From positions 186,001 to 250,000 of the forward strand of contig NZ_JABBXA010000010.1 in the NCBI RefSeq assembly GCF_014161445.1: a stretch of 64,000 bases of DNA, in the 5' to 3' direction. Every line of letters starts with the position of its first letter. The first letter of the stretch is position 1. The position numbers and the translations under genes were made by a program. Below, piece after piece: positions 52,365 through 61,652 of this stretch. Source of the DNA: Microbispora sp. H13382. GTDB taxonomy: Bacteria > Actinomycetota > Actinomycetes > Streptosporangiales > Streptosporangiaceae. The notes under the pieces are model-generated. The model did not search any database. It saw nothing but the letters and a program-made list of their open reading frames with translations, and had not been told where the DNA came from.

Positions 52365-53255
52365 ATGACCGCTCTCCGCGCCGAGCAGGAGGCGATGGCG
52401 CCCGCGCGGCGAGAGCTGCCGCCGTCGATGGTCGAACGGATGACGCTGATCATGGACGCGTTCACCGGTCGCTCCACCCGCCTCACCCTCGAGGACGTGG
52501 CTCGCTGCACCCACCTCCCGCGCTCGACGGCTCATCGCATCCTCGACCAGCTCGTACGGCTGAACTGGCTGGACCACACGTCGTTCGGCTACAGCCTGGG
52601 CAAGCGGGCGCTCGGGCTCGGCGGCCGGGACGGCAGCCACGGCGAGATCCGCGAGGCGGCCGCGCCGCTGCTGCACAACCTGCAGATCAGGACCGGGATG
52701 GTCGTCCACCTCGCCGTGCTCGACGGCGCCGAGGTCTTCTACCTCGACAAGGTCGGCGGGCGCTTCGCCCTGTCGGTGCCGTCGCGCGTCGGAGGCCGGG
52801 CCCCCGCCCACTGCACCGCCCTCGGCAAGGCGATCCTCGCCTGGCTGGAACCCGAGCAGGTCGAGGTGCTCATCGACGGGCACATCAGCCGCCTGACCAA
52901 CCGGACCATCGGCGACATCGGCACCCTGCACCAGGAGCTCAACCGCATCCGGCAGCGCCGGGGCCTCGCCTTCGAGCGGGGGGAGTGCTTCCCCGACATC
53001 TCCTGCGTCGCCGCCGCCGTGCGCGGTCATGAGGGGCCGGTGGCCAGCATCTCCCTGGTCGGCGACGCCCGCACCCCGCTGGAGAAGGTGGCCCCGCTCG
53101 TGGTCGACGCCGCGCGTCAGGTCTCGCTCGCCCTTTTCCCCGATCTGGAGTCCCAGCGCAGGTCCCGGGCCGTCCACCGCGTGCCCGACCGGACCTGGTC
53201 CCCGGAGACCATGAACCGCCTGCTCGCCGTCGGCCAGAACGGCGACTGGCTCTGA
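52365..53255 (+). CDS. IclR family regulator
   Basis: 296-aa regulator: winged helix-turn-helix (LTLEDVARCTHLPRSTAHRILDQLVRL) then the IclR effector domain (GMVVHLAVLDGAEVFYLDKVGG; APAHCTALGKAILAWL; CVAAAVRGHEGPVASISLVG). The ATG at 52365 has GGGAGGTG 4 nt upstream. IclR proteins often control aromatic and steroid catabolic operons; the hsa operon starts 1.9 kb downstream with only a decayed HNH gene between, so control of that operon is likely but unproven. The 217-bp upstream gap is unusually AT-rich near GAATTC. Confidence 0.92.
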   Translation: MTALRAEQEAMAPARRELPPSMVERMTLIMDAFTGRSTRLTLEDVARCTHLPRSTAHRILDQLVRLNWLDHTSFGYSLGKRALGLGGRDGSHGEIREAAAPLLHNLQIRTGMVVHLAVLDGAEVFYLDKVGGRFALSVPSRVGGRAPAHCTALGKAILAWLEPEQVEVLIDGHISRLTNRTIGDIGTLHQELNRIRQRRGLAFERGECFPDISCVAAAVRGHEGPVASISLVGDARTPLEKVAPLVVDAARQVSLALFPDLESQRRSRAVHRVPDRTWSPETMNRLLAVGQNGDWL

Positions 53256-53326
53256 TCTGCTAGCTCTGATCCGCGCCACTCGCTGCACGCCGGCCGCCCG
53301 GTCCTGACTTCGTCTGGGTTCGCCGT

Positions 53327-54927
53327 CTAGATTCGCAGCCGCCTGGTCCGGGCTGGGTGGTAGGTGAAGGCCCAGCGGTCTGTGCCGGTCTTGTGGCGGG
53401 TGTAGCGGTCGGGGTGCTGGTAGCGGTCGCGGTTGTGGAACTGGCAGGCCGGGCCCAGGAGTTTGAGGTCGGTCAGGCCGCCGGTGCTCCAGTTGTCGGC
53501 GTGGTCGATCTGGCACCTGGTGGCGGGCAGGGGGCAGCCGTCGATCCAGCAGGTGGCGTAGCGGGCGTAGATCGCCCGCCGCTGGGCGGGGGTGGCCAGG
53601 CGGACTTTGCGGCCCATGTCCAGGACCTGCCCGTCGGCGTTCATGACGATCCGTACCAGGGTGGAGGTGCGGGCCAGCCGGTGCACGCTGGAGACGGGCA
53701 GCACCTGCCCGGTCGCCAGCAGCAACCCCGGCGCCGTCCCCAACACCGCCCCCAGCGGCGCGTCCGCCAAATTGCCCGGCTCTGTCCCCGGTGACGCCCC
53801 CGGCTCTGGTCCCGGTGGCCTCTCCGGCTCTGGTCCCAGCACGCCCTGCGGCGACCCTGGCTCTGGTCCCGGTGGCGGCCCCGGTTCTGGTCCCCACGCG
53901 CCGGGCGCTCCCGGCGTCCTCGGTGTTTCCGGCGCTGTGGTCGAGCACCGCGCCCTACTGCCGCACCCGCACACGGCCTCGCCTTGGCCGGACCACTGGT
54001 GCTCGTGTCGTCCGGTCGTGTCATCGCCGGACTGCACTTCATGGGGGCCGGTCGCAAGGTCGTCGCTGTTAACGGCGCTCCCGCCGGTGCTCTCGACGGT
54101 GCTCTCGACGGTGGCCTCTGTGGCCTCATCGGCCCCGGCACCTACCGCAGAAGCGGCCTCCCCGGCCTCCCCGGCAGCACCGGTCTCGGCATGGCCGACA
54201 GGGTCGGTGCTGGCGACGTCAGTCGTGTCCCCCTCGGCGGGGGCGCTGGTGTCCTCGCTGTCCCGGCTGTCCTCAGCCGCCTCGGCGTTCCGAGCGCTCT
54301 CGGCGTCCTGGGCGCTGTGGCTGTCCTGAGTGTCTTCCGGGGCCTCGGGGTGCTCGGAGGTCTCAGGGCCGGGGGTGGGGTCGGCAGGGAGGGATTCGGC
54401 GTTGACCAGGACCAGGAGCTCGGCGGCGATCTTCTCCTCCAGCAACGCCATGAACGCATCCGCCTGACGCACCCTCAATGGCCGGTCATCGCCCTCCGCC
54501 TTCGGCCTGGCATACGCATCCAGCAACGCCTGCAACCGGGCGGCCGCCTCGCGCGGCAGATAGAACTCCCCCTCAAGCCCCCCGCCCTTGCCGGGGCGGA
54601 CCCGAAGGAACCGCCGCCCGTAATCGGCCCGCTCATCGCGGTCCTCACCATCGGGGTCCAGCACCGCCCGCAGATAACGGCCGGCCCTGGCCACCTCCGC
54701 CGCCCCCGCCTTGCCCGCCAGCTCCAGCAGAATCGGCTCAGCCAAGGCGGCCTGCTCATCGGACAGGCCAGAGATCGCCGCGCAGATGGCCTCCACCACC
54801 CCCGCCGCCAACCCACCCGCGGCGAACTTCTCCCGCCGCTCGCGAACATGCCCAGCGCGCGCCGGAACTCGGCGGGCGTGGGCGGCGCCACCTCGGTGAA
54901 CTCGGGGTCGGCCGGTGCAGCGGTCAT
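53327..54927 (-). pseudogene. DUF222/HNH (13E12-type) endonuclease gene, frameshifted
   Basis: The gene begins at ATG 54927 (MTAAPADPEFTEVAPPTPAEF) but shifts frame near 54848: GMF in the first frame must join ERREKFAAGGLAAGVVEA in the second, consistent with loss of one base. The remaining frame is open from a TTG at 54811 (494 aa). The middle is an acidic then Pro/Gly-rich low-complexity region with several GGCTCTGGTCCCGGTG repeats (about 53779-53900). The HNH end keeps CQIDHADNW and CQFHNRDRY, but the motif Asn expected before LGPAC appears replaced by Leu. Actinobacteria carry many such decaying 13E12-like copies. Confidence 0.8.
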
Positions 54928-55042
54928 GGACTCACCTCGCGTGGGTGTCGGTGCCTCAGGTAACGAACTTACAAACCCCCTTGGGGGCGGCTCGCAAGGG
55001 GATCCCGGTCAATGGAAGGCGCGTACGGGCGTGGGCGTGGTC

Positions 55043-55066
55043 CGGGCAGGTCACGGGGCCTGCCCG
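55043..55066. other. Hairpin in the hsa upstream region
   Basis: CGGGCAGG pairs with CCTGCCCG around an 8-nt loop, about 90 bp before hsaD, in the 229-bp gap between the divergent HNH and hsaD genes. A second short palindrome CCCCCTTGGGGG is at 54976-54987. Role unknown. Confidence 0.4.
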
Positions 55067-55127
55067 TGCCGGTCTCGCTCATCGGGATGATCGCCCTGTT
55101 CGCGCCGTCTGTCCAGTTAGCGTCACG

Positions 55128-55146
55128 GAATCCGACACTGCGATTC
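55128..55146. promoter_or_regulatory. Inverted repeat before hsaD, regulator-site candidate
   Basis: GAATC-N9-GATTC lies 10 bp before the hsaD start codon. It is a plausible repressor site for the steroid operon; no KstR-type consensus was recognised nearby. Confidence 0.35.
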
Positions 55147-55156
55147 GGGACGGACA

Positions 55157-56023
55157 ATGACGGAGCTGACCTACGAGTCGACCCTGCGGGAACTCGTGAC
55201 CGACCAGGGCGTGCTGCGCTACCACGAGGCCGGACAGGGCCCGCCGCTGCTGCTCCTGCACGGTTCGGGGCCCGGGGTAACCGGCTGGCGCAACTACCGC
55301 GGCAACCTGGCGGCGTTCGCCGAGCACTTCCGCTGCCTGGTGCTGGAGTTTCCCGGATTCGGGGTCAGCGACCCGACCGACCAGCACCCGATGATGGCCG
55401 CGAACGGCGCGGTGATCCGATTCCTGGACGGGCTCGGACTCCAGCAGGTCGACGTGATCGGCAACTCCATGGGAGGGATCGTGGGCACCCAGGTGGCGCT
55501 CGCCCACCCCGACCGGATCCGGCGCCTCGTGACCATCGGCGGCATGGGCCGCAACATCTTCAGCCCCTCGCCGGGCGAGGGCATCAAGCTCCTGATGGAG
55601 TTCACCGAGGAGCCCACCCGTGAGCGGCTCATCCAGTGGCTGCACTCCATGGTGTACGACCCGGCCCTCGTCACCGAGGAGCTGATCGAGGAGCGCTGGG
55701 CCCTCGCCACCGAGCCGGAGACGCTGGCCGCCGCGCGCCGCATGTACGGCAGGGCCGCCTTCGCCGCCGGCCAGAAGGCCGCCGCGAAGTCGGACACCCC
55801 GCCGTACTGGGCGATGCTGCACAAGCTGAAGGCCAGGACGCTCATCACCTGGGGCCGCGACGACCGGGTCAGCCCCGTCGACATGGCGCTCCTGCCGATG
55901 CGTACGGTCCCCGACGTCGAGGTCCACATCTTCCCCAACTGCGGCCACTGGGTGATGATCGAGCAGAAAGCCGCCTGGGAGAGCGTCGTGCTGGCCTTCC
56001 TCACCCGGAAGGACGAGCGGTGA
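55157..56023 (+). CDS. hsaD: Meta-cleavage product hydrolase, HsaD-like
   Basis: 288-aa alpha/beta hydrolase that splits a C-C bond in the ring-opened product of extradiol cleavage (4,9-DSHA in steroid degradation). The oxyanion segment is HGSGPGVTGW (35-44), the nucleophile elbow is GNSMGG with Ser104, and the His is in NCGHWVMIE. The class has the HGSGPG signature shared by BphD and HsaD. Steroid assignment comes from kstD and kshB directly downstream. GTGA overlap with kstD. Confidence 0.9.
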   Translation: MTELTYESTLRELVTDQGVLRYHEAGQGPPLLLLHGSGPGVTGWRNYRGNLAAFAEHFRCLVLEFPGFGVSDPTDQHPMMAANGAVIRFLDGLGLQQVDVIGNSMGGIVGTQVALAHPDRIRRLVTIGGMGRNIFSPSPGEGIKLLMEFTEEPTRERLIQWLHSMVYDPALVTEELIEERWALATEPETLAAARRMYGRAAFAAGQKAAAKSDTPPYWAMLHKLKARTLITWGRDDRVSPVDMALLPMRTVPDVEVHIFPNCGHWVMIEQKAAWESVVLAFLTRKDER

Positions 56024-57714
56024 CCACATGGGATGAGGAGTTCGACCTCGTCATCGTCGGCAGCGGCGGCGGAGGCATGGCCGCCGCGCTGACCGCGCAC
56101 GACAGCGGGCTGTCGTGCGTGGTGGTCGAGAAGGGCGGCAAGTTCGGCGGGAGCACCGGCATCTCCGGCGGCGGGATCTGGATCCCCAACAACCCGACCC
56201 TGCGGGCCAGGGGGCACGACGACAGCCGCGAGTCGATCCGGCGCTACCTCGACCTGCTGACCGAGGGCCGTGTTCCGGCCGCCCGGCTCGACGCGTACGT
56301 CGACAACGGCCCGGCGGCGATGGAGCTGCTCGAGAAGAGCAGGTGGATGCGGTTCTTCTGGGTGAAGGGCTACGCCGACTACCACCCCGAGTACGAGGGC
56401 GGCCGGCCGCTCGGCCGCTCGATCGAGGCACTGCCGTTCGACACCCGCAAGCTGGGCGAGGACGAGAAGTACCAGCGGCCGAACAACATGAAGGGCCCGC
56501 TCGGCCTGTGGATCACCGCCAAGGACTACCACGACCTGGCCATGGTCAAGCGCACCTGGCGCGGCCGCTGGGCCTCGGTCGTCGCGGCCTGGCGGGTGTC
56601 GTCCAACGTGGTCCGCCGCCGGCACATGGCCACCGGCGGGCGCGCGCTCGTCGCCCGGCTGCGCATGGCGCTCAAGGACGCCGGGATCCCGCTGTGGCTG
56701 AAGACGCCGATGACCGACCTCGTCACCGACGAGAGTGGCGCGGTCACCGGCATTGTGGCGCGGCGTGAGGGCAGGACGGTCCGCGTCCGCGGCCGGTACG
56801 GCGTGCTGCTGGCGACCGGCGGCTTCGACCACAACACGCAGTTGCGCGAGAGGTACCTGCCCGAGGGCGCCAGGCCCGACTTCGGCATGGGCGCCAGGGA
56901 GAACACCGGCGACGGCATCCTCGCCGGCGAGCGCGCCGGCGCCGCCCTCGACCTGATGGACGACGCCTGGTGGATGCCGGCCGTACGGCATCCGGCCGGG
57001 GCGACGATCCCGCTGGTGTCCGAGCGGTGCATCCCGCCGTCGGTCATCGTCTCGCGGGACGGCCGGCGGTTCACCAACGAGTCCGCGCCGTACGTGAACT
57101 TCGTGCACGACCAACTGGCCGGCGGCCACGTCCCGGCCTGGTTCGTGATGGACGCGAAGGCCCGGGCGCGCTATCCCTTCGCGCAGATCCTGCCGGGCAT
57201 GCCGATCCCGCAGGAGTTCTACGACCAGGGCATCGCGTTCCGGGCGGACACCCTCGCCGGGCTGGCGGACAAGATCGGCGTCCCGGCGGGCGCGCTGACC
57301 GAGACCGTCCAGCGCTTCAACGGGTTCGCCCGGGTGGGCAAGGACGAGGACTTCGGCCGCGGCGACAGCGCCTACGACCGCTACTACGGTGACCCGACGC
57401 TGAGGAACCCCAACCTCGACGTGATCGACAAGGCGCCCTTCTACGCGTTCCGGCTCGAGGTCGGCGACCTCGGCACCAAGGGCGGTCTGGTGTGCGACGA
57501 GCACGGCCGGGTGCTGCGGGCAGGCGGCGCGCCCATCGAGGGCCTGTACGCGACCGGCAACACCTCGGCGTCGGTGATGGGCAACGAGTACGCCGGGCCG
57601 GGGGCCACGATCGGCCCGTCCATCGTCTTCGGCTACATCGCCGCGCGGCACGCCGCCCTGCGGGCACGCGCGACCGGCACGACCAGCACCGCCGGCACCA
57701 CGAACACGGCATGA
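56020..57714 (+). CDS. kstD: 3-Ketosteroid delta-1-dehydrogenase (KstD-like)
   Basis: 564-aa FAD enzyme. N-terminal dinucleotide motif IVGSGGGGMAAALTA, then GGSTGISGGGIWIPNN typical of KstD, and the C-terminal active-site segment EYAGPGATIGPSIVFGYIAA with the conserved Tyr and Gly. It introduces the 1,2 double bond into the steroid A ring before ring opening. The GTG at 56020 overlaps the hsaD stop by 4 bp; a longer frame upstream is a shadow of hsaD. A delta-4 variant cannot be excluded without alignment. Confidence 0.88.
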   Translation: MTTWDEEFDLVIVGSGGGGMAAALTAHDSGLSCVVVEKGGKFGGSTGISGGGIWIPNNPTLRARGHDDSRESIRRYLDLLTEGRVPAARLDAYVDNGPAAMELLEKSRWMRFFWVKGYADYHPEYEGGRPLGRSIEALPFDTRKLGEDEKYQRPNNMKGPLGLWITAKDYHDLAMVKRTWRGRWASVVAAWRVSSNVVRRRHMATGGRALVARLRMALKDAGIPLWLKTPMTDLVTDESGAVTGIVARREGRTVRVRGRYGVLLATGGFDHNTQLRERYLPEGARPDFGMGARENTGDGILAGERAGAALDLMDDAWWMPAVRHPAGATIPLVSERCIPPSVIVSRDGRRFTNESAPYVNFVHDQLAGGHVPAWFVMDAKARARYPFAQILPGMPIPQEFYDQGIAFRADTLAGLADKIGVPAGALTETVQRFNGFARVGKDEDFGRGDSAYDRYYGDPTLRNPNLDVIDKAPFYAFRLEVGDLGTKGGLVCDEHGRVLRAGGAPIEGLYATGNTSASVMGNEYAGPGATIGPSIVFGYIAARHAALRARATGTTSTAGTTNTA

Positions 57715-58760
57715 CGGTGGGGGAGATGACGCAGGGGGGAGCGCTCAGGGTCCGGGTGGTCGAGGTGGTCAAGGAGACCGCCGACGCCCACTCGCTGGTC
57801 CTCGAGCCCGCGGAGGGGGACCCGTCCAAGTTCTCGTACAAGCCGGGGCAGTTCCTGACGATCCGGGTGCCGACCACCCGGCCGGAAGGCGCCGCGCGCT
57901 GCTACTCGCTGAGCAGCTCGCCGCTGTGCGACGACAAGCTCAAGGTCACGGTGAAGCGCACCCGGGGCGGCTACGGCTCGAACTGGATCTGCGACAACGT
58001 CACCGAGGGCGACGTGCTGGAGGTGCTGCGGCCGTCGGGGCTGTTCACCCCCGGGTCGCTGGACGAGGACCTGCTGCTGCTGGCGGGCGGCAGCGGTGTC
58101 ACCCCGGTGATGTCGATCCTCAAGTCGTGCCTGCGCGCCGGGACCGGCTCGGTCGTGCTCGTCTACGCCAACCGGGACGAGAACTCCGTGATCTTCCGGG
58201 ACGAGCTGGTCGCGCTGGCCGCCGAGCACGGCGAGCGGCTGACGGTGATCCACTGGCTGGAGTCCGTGCAGGGCCTGCCCACCGCGGCGGGCCTGGCCGC
58301 GCTGACCCGGCCGTACGCCGGGCGGGAGGCGTTCGTCTGCGGGCCCGGGCCGTTCATGGACCTGGCCGTCGACGTGCTGACCCGGCACGGCACGCGGCCC
58401 GAGCGCGTCCACGTGGAGAAGTTCGAGTCGCTGGCCACCGACCCGTTCGCGGAGACCGAGGTGGTGCTCGACGCGGCGGGTCCCGTCAGCACCGTCGAGG
58501 TCGAGCTCGACGGCGAGACGAGGACGCTGACCTGGCCGCGCGGCAACAAGCTGCTCGACGTGCTGCTCGAGGCCGGCCTCGACGCGCCCTACTCCTGCCG
58601 TGAGGGCTCGTGCAGCGCGTGCGCGTGCGTGCTGCTTGAGGGCGAGGTCGAGCTGGAGCACAACACGGTGCTCGACAGGCAGGACCTCGCCGACGGCCTG
58701 ATCCTGGGCTGCCAGGCGATCCCGCTCAGCGACCGGCTCAAGGTCACCTACGACGCGTGA
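57711..58760 (+). CDS. kshB: 3-Ketosteroid 9-alpha-hydroxylase reductase (KshB-like)
   Basis: 349-aa three-domain reductase: FAD-binding (RCYSLSSSP), NAD-binding (LLAGGSGVTPVMSIL; VCGPGPFMD), and a C-terminal plant-type [2Fe-2S] domain (CREGSCSACACVLLEG, then LGCQA). It passes electrons to a Rieske oxygenase (KshA), which is not in this window. ATG start in ATGA overlap with kstD. Generic phenylacetate-type reductases share the layout; the neighbours favour KshB. Confidence 0.87.
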   Translation: MTVGEMTQGGALRVRVVEVVKETADAHSLVLEPAEGDPSKFSYKPGQFLTIRVPTTRPEGAARCYSLSSSPLCDDKLKVTVKRTRGGYGSNWICDNVTEGDVLEVLRPSGLFTPGSLDEDLLLLAGGSGVTPVMSILKSCLRAGTGSVVLVYANRDENSVIFRDELVALAAEHGERLTVIHWLESVQGLPTAAGLAALTRPYAGREAFVCGPGPFMDLAVDVLTRHGTRPERVHVEKFESLATDPFAETEVVLDAAGPVSTVEVELDGETRTLTWPRGNKLLDVLLEAGLDAPYSCREGSCSACACVLLEGEVELEHNTVLDRQDLADGLILGCQAIPLSDRLKVTYDA

Positions 58761-58780
58761 CCTCGCGCGCAGCGGCTCCA

Positions 58781-58846
58781 CTCCCACTGCGCTCCCACTG
58801 TGCTCCCACTGTGCTCCCACTGCGCTCCCACTGCGCTCCCACTGAG
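58781..58846. repeat. Six 11-bp direct repeats between kshB and hsaE
   Basis: Six consecutive units of CTCCCACTG(C/T)G, the last ending AG, in the only real gap of the operon. The 11-bp period places each unit on nearly the same face of the helix. Flanking CTCCC (58836-58840) can also pair with GGGAG (58848-58852). Confidence 0.9.
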
Positions 58847-58917
58847 CGGGAGACGGACGGGCGGGGCGGCGGGCATGACGCGACCCTTTGACCATCAGTA
58901 GGACACGAGGAGGACCG

Positions 58918-59706
58918 ATGCTGGACGAGGCACTGCGGGCGGAGGCGGCCGGGCGGCTGCGGGCGGCCGAGCGGGACCGCTCGCCGATCGAGCCGCTGAC
59001 CGACGCCTACCCGGGCATCGACGTGGTGGACGCCTACGAGATCCAGCTTGCCAACATCCGGCGGCGCCTGGCGGCCGGGTCCCGGGTGTACGGGCACAAG
59101 GTGGGCCTGTCCTCCCCGGTCATGCAGCGGATGATGGGCGTGGACGAGCCCGACTACGGCCACCTGCTCGACGACATGGTGCTGTCGCAGGACGAGCCGA
59201 TCGAGGCCGCGCGCTACTGCTACCCCCGGGTCGAGGTCGAGATCGGGTACGTGCTCGGGGCGAGCCTGCCCGGCGAGGGCTGCACCGAGGAGGACGTGCT
59301 CGCCGCGACCGAGTACGTCGTGCCGAGCATCGAGCTGATCGACAGCCGCATCACGGACTGGCGGATCCGCCTGGCCGACACGATCGCGGACAACGCGTCC
59401 TCGGCCGGGGTGATCCTCGGCGACGCCCGGGTGAGCCCCAAGGGCATGGACCTGGCCGGCATCGAGGCCGTGCTCCACGACGGGACCGGCGCGGAGGTCG
59501 CCCGGGGCAACACCAGCGCCGTGCTCGGGAACCCCACCACCGCCGTGGCCTGGCTGGCCAGGAAGGTCGCCTCGTTCGGGGTCAAGCTCGAGGCCGGGCA
59601 CGTCGTCCTCCCCGGATCCTGCACCAGGGCCGTCGACGTGCGCCCCGGCGACGTCTTCCGCGCCGAGTTCGCCGGGCTCGGCTCCGTCACCGCTCGATTC
59701 GAATAA
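58918..59706 (+). CDS. hsaE: 2-Hydroxypenta/hexa-2,4-dienoate hydratase (HsaE-like)
   Basis: 262-aa hydratase of the 2-keto-4-pentenoate hydratase family, adding water to the hydroxydienoate released by HsaD. Motifs: GHKVGLSSPVMQRMMGVDEPDYGHL, RVEVEIGYVLG and IELIDSRITDW (acidic metal ligands). The ATG at 58918 has GAGGAGG 5 nt upstream, giving a normal-length protein. It follows the 11-bp repeat gap and may have its own promoter or repeat-linked control. Confidence 0.9.
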   Translation: MLDEALRAEAAGRLRAAERDRSPIEPLTDAYPGIDVVDAYEIQLANIRRRLAAGSRVYGHKVGLSSPVMQRMMGVDEPDYGHLLDDMVLSQDEPIEAARYCYPRVEVEIGYVLGASLPGEGCTEEDVLAATEYVVPSIELIDSRITDWRIRLADTIADNASSAGVILGDARVSPKGMDLAGIEAVLHDGTGAEVARGNTSAVLGNPTTAVAWLARKVASFGVKLEAGHVVLPGSCTRAVDVRPGDVFRAEFAGLGSVTARFE

Positions 59707-59715
59707 GAGGACCTC

Positions 59716-60609
59716 ATGAGTAAGGCGACCGCCGCGATCGTCGGCTCGGGCAACATCGGGACCGACCTGATGTACAAGCTGCTGCGCTCGGCGCACATCG
59801 AGCCGCGCTGGATGATCGGCGTGGACCCCGACAGCCCGGGCCTCAAGCGGGCCGCCGACCATGGCCTGATCACCTCGGCCGACGGCGTGGACTGGCTCCT
59901 CGGCCGGGACGAGCGGCCCGACATCGTCTTCGAGGCGACCTCGGCGTACGTGCACAGGGAGAACGCGCCGAAGTACCGCGAGCTGGGCATCCAGGCCGTC
60001 GACCTGACGCCGGCCGCGATCGGCCCGGCGGTGGTGCCCGCGGTCAACCTCGGCGCCCACCTCGACGCCCCCAACGTCAGCCTGATCACCTGCGGCGGCC
60101 AGGCGACGATCCCGATCGTGCACGCGGTCTCGCGGGTCACCGAGGTGGCGTACGCGGAGATCGTGGCCAGCGTGGCCTCTCCGTCGGCCGGTCCCGGCAC
60201 CCGCGCCAACATCGACGAGTTCACCAAGACGACCGCGCGCGGCATCGAGACGATCGGCGGCGCCAGGCGGGGCAAGGCCATCATCATCCTCAACCCGGCC
60301 GAGCCGCCGATGCTCATGCAGGACACGATCTTCTGCTCGATCCCCGTCGACGCCGACCGGGACGCGATCGCGGCCTCGATCAAGGAGGTCGCCGCCGACG
60401 TCGCCTCCTACGTGCCCGGCTACCGGCTGCGGACCGAGCCCCAGTTCGACGACCCGACGGCGGTCAGCGGCGGGCTCGCCCGCGTCGCGGTGTTCGTCGA
60501 GGTCGAGGGCGCCGGCGACTTCCTGCCGCCCTACTCCGGCAACCTCGACATCATGACGGCCGCCGCCACCAAGGTCGGCGAGGGCTTCGCGCAGCGCATC
60601 CACTCGTAA
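59716..60609 (+). CDS. hsaG: Acylating acetaldehyde/propionaldehyde dehydrogenase (HsaG-like)
   Basis: 297-aa NAD enzyme converting the aldehyde to acyl-CoA. Rossmann motif [16 protein letters not shown] at the start and the catalytic Cys in [19 protein letters not shown]. It forms a channelling complex with the aldolase encoded 12 bp downstream. In steroid degradation the substrate is propionaldehyde. AGAGGA precedes the ATG. Confidence 0.93.
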   Translation: MSKATAAIVGSGNIGTDLMYKLLRSAHIEPRWMIGVDPDSPGLKRAADHGLITSADGVDWLLGRDERPDIVFEATSAYVHRENAPKYRELGIQAVDLTPAAIGPAVVPAVNLGAHLDAPNVSLITCGGQATIPIVHAVSRVTEVAYAEIVASVASPSAGPGTRANIDEFTKTTARGIETIGGARRGKAIIILNPAEPPMLMQDTIFCSIPVDADRDAIAASIKEVAADVASYVPGYRLRTEPQFDDPTAVSGGLARVAVFVEVEGAGDFLPPYSGNLDIMTAAATKVGEGFAQRIHS

Positions 60610-60621
60610 GGAGACCGACCC

Positions 60622-61644
60622 ATGCCCTACAGCGCCGACCTCGACATCAGGGTCACCGACTCGTGCCTGCGGGACGGCTCGCACGCCAAGCAGCACCAGT
60701 TCACCGTCGAGCACGTACGGTCCATCGTCGCCGCGCTGGACGACGCGGGCGTGCCGGTCATCGAGGTGACGCACGGCGACGGCCTCGGCGGCTCGTCGTT
60801 CAACTACGGGTTCAGCCACACGCCCGAGCAGGAGCTCATCAAGGCCGCGGTCGACACGGCCAGGCGCGCGAAGATCGCGTTCCTGATGCTGCCCGGCGTC
60901 GGCGTCAAGGACGACATCCGCGAGGCCGCCGACAACGGCGCGAGCATCTGCAGGATCGCCACCCACTGCACCGAGGCCGACGTCTCGATCCAGCACTTCG
61001 GGCTGGCCAGGGAGCTCGGCCTGGAGACGGTCGGCTTCCTGATGATGTCGCACAGCCAGTCGCCGGAGGTTCTAACCAAGCAGGCCCGCATCATGGCCGA
61101 CGCGGGCTGCCAGTGCGTCTACGTCGTCGACTCGGCCGGGGCGCTGATCATGGAGCAGACGGGCGACCGCATCGCCGCGCTCGTGGCCGAGCTGGGGGAC
61201 GACGCCCAGGTCGGCTTCCACGGCCACGAGAACCTCGGGCTCGGGGTGGCCAACTCGATCCTCGCCGTACGGGCCGGGGCCAAGCAGATCGACGGCTCGG
61301 TGCGGCGGTTCGGCGCCGGCGCGGGCAACACGCCGCTGGAGGCCTTCGCCGCCGTCACCGACAAGCTCGGCATCCGCACCGGCATCGACACCCTCAAGAT
61401 CATCGATGCCGCCGAGGACGTGGTCCGCCCGATCATGGACGGCGAGTGCCTGCTCGACCGGCTGACCCTGACCATGGGCTACGCCGGGGTCTACTCCAGC
61501 TTTCTCAAGCACGCCGACCGTCAGGCGAGGAAGTACGGCGTGTCCGGCGCCGAGATCCTCATGGAGGCCGGGCGCCGCAAGCTCATCGGCGGTCAGGAAG
61601 ACCAGCTCATCGAAATCGCAGTCGCCCTCGCGGCGAAGAAGTGA
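60622..61644 (+). CDS. hsaF: 4-Hydroxy-2-oxovalerate/hexanoate aldolase (HsaF-like)
   Basis: 340-aa DRE-TIM type aldolase: [14 protein letters not shown] near the N-terminus carries the metal and base residues, and [15 protein letters not shown] carries the metal-binding His pair. It yields pyruvate and an aldehyde passed to HsaG. AAGGAGA lies upstream. The length is normal and the C-terminal complex-forming domain is present. Confidence 0.94.
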   Translation: MPYSADLDIRVTDSCLRDGSHAKQHQFTVEHVRSIVAALDDAGVPVIEVTHGDGLGGSSFNYGFSHTPEQELIKAAVDTARRAKIAFLMLPGVGVKDDIREAADNGASICRIATHCTEADVSIQHFGLARELGLETVGFLMMSHSQSPEVLTKQARIMADAGCQCVYVVDSAGALIMEQTGDRIAALVAELGDDAQVGFHGHENLGLGVANSILAVRAGAKQIDGSVRRFGAGAGNTPLEAFAAVTDKLGIRTGIDTLKIIDAAEDVVRPIMDGECLLDRLTLTMGYAGVYSSFLKHADRQARKYGVSGAEILMEAGRRKLIGGQEDQLIEIAVALAAKK

Positions 61645-61652
61645 GAACAGCC

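Noticed and set aside
53327-54811. Intact 494-aa HNH nuclease starting at TTG
   Set aside because: The expected N-terminus is encoded upstream in another frame and joins exactly at 54848, so the shorter frame is the remainder of a frameshifted gene.
58781-58846. Possible CRISPR-like array
   Set aside because: The units are 11 bp, directly adjacent and without spacers, and no cas genes are present. It is a simple tandem repeat.
58744-61053. 769-codon minus-strand open frame across kshB-hsaF
   Set aside because: Low-complexity His/Arg/Gly-rich translation opposite well-recognised hsa genes. Treated as a shadow.
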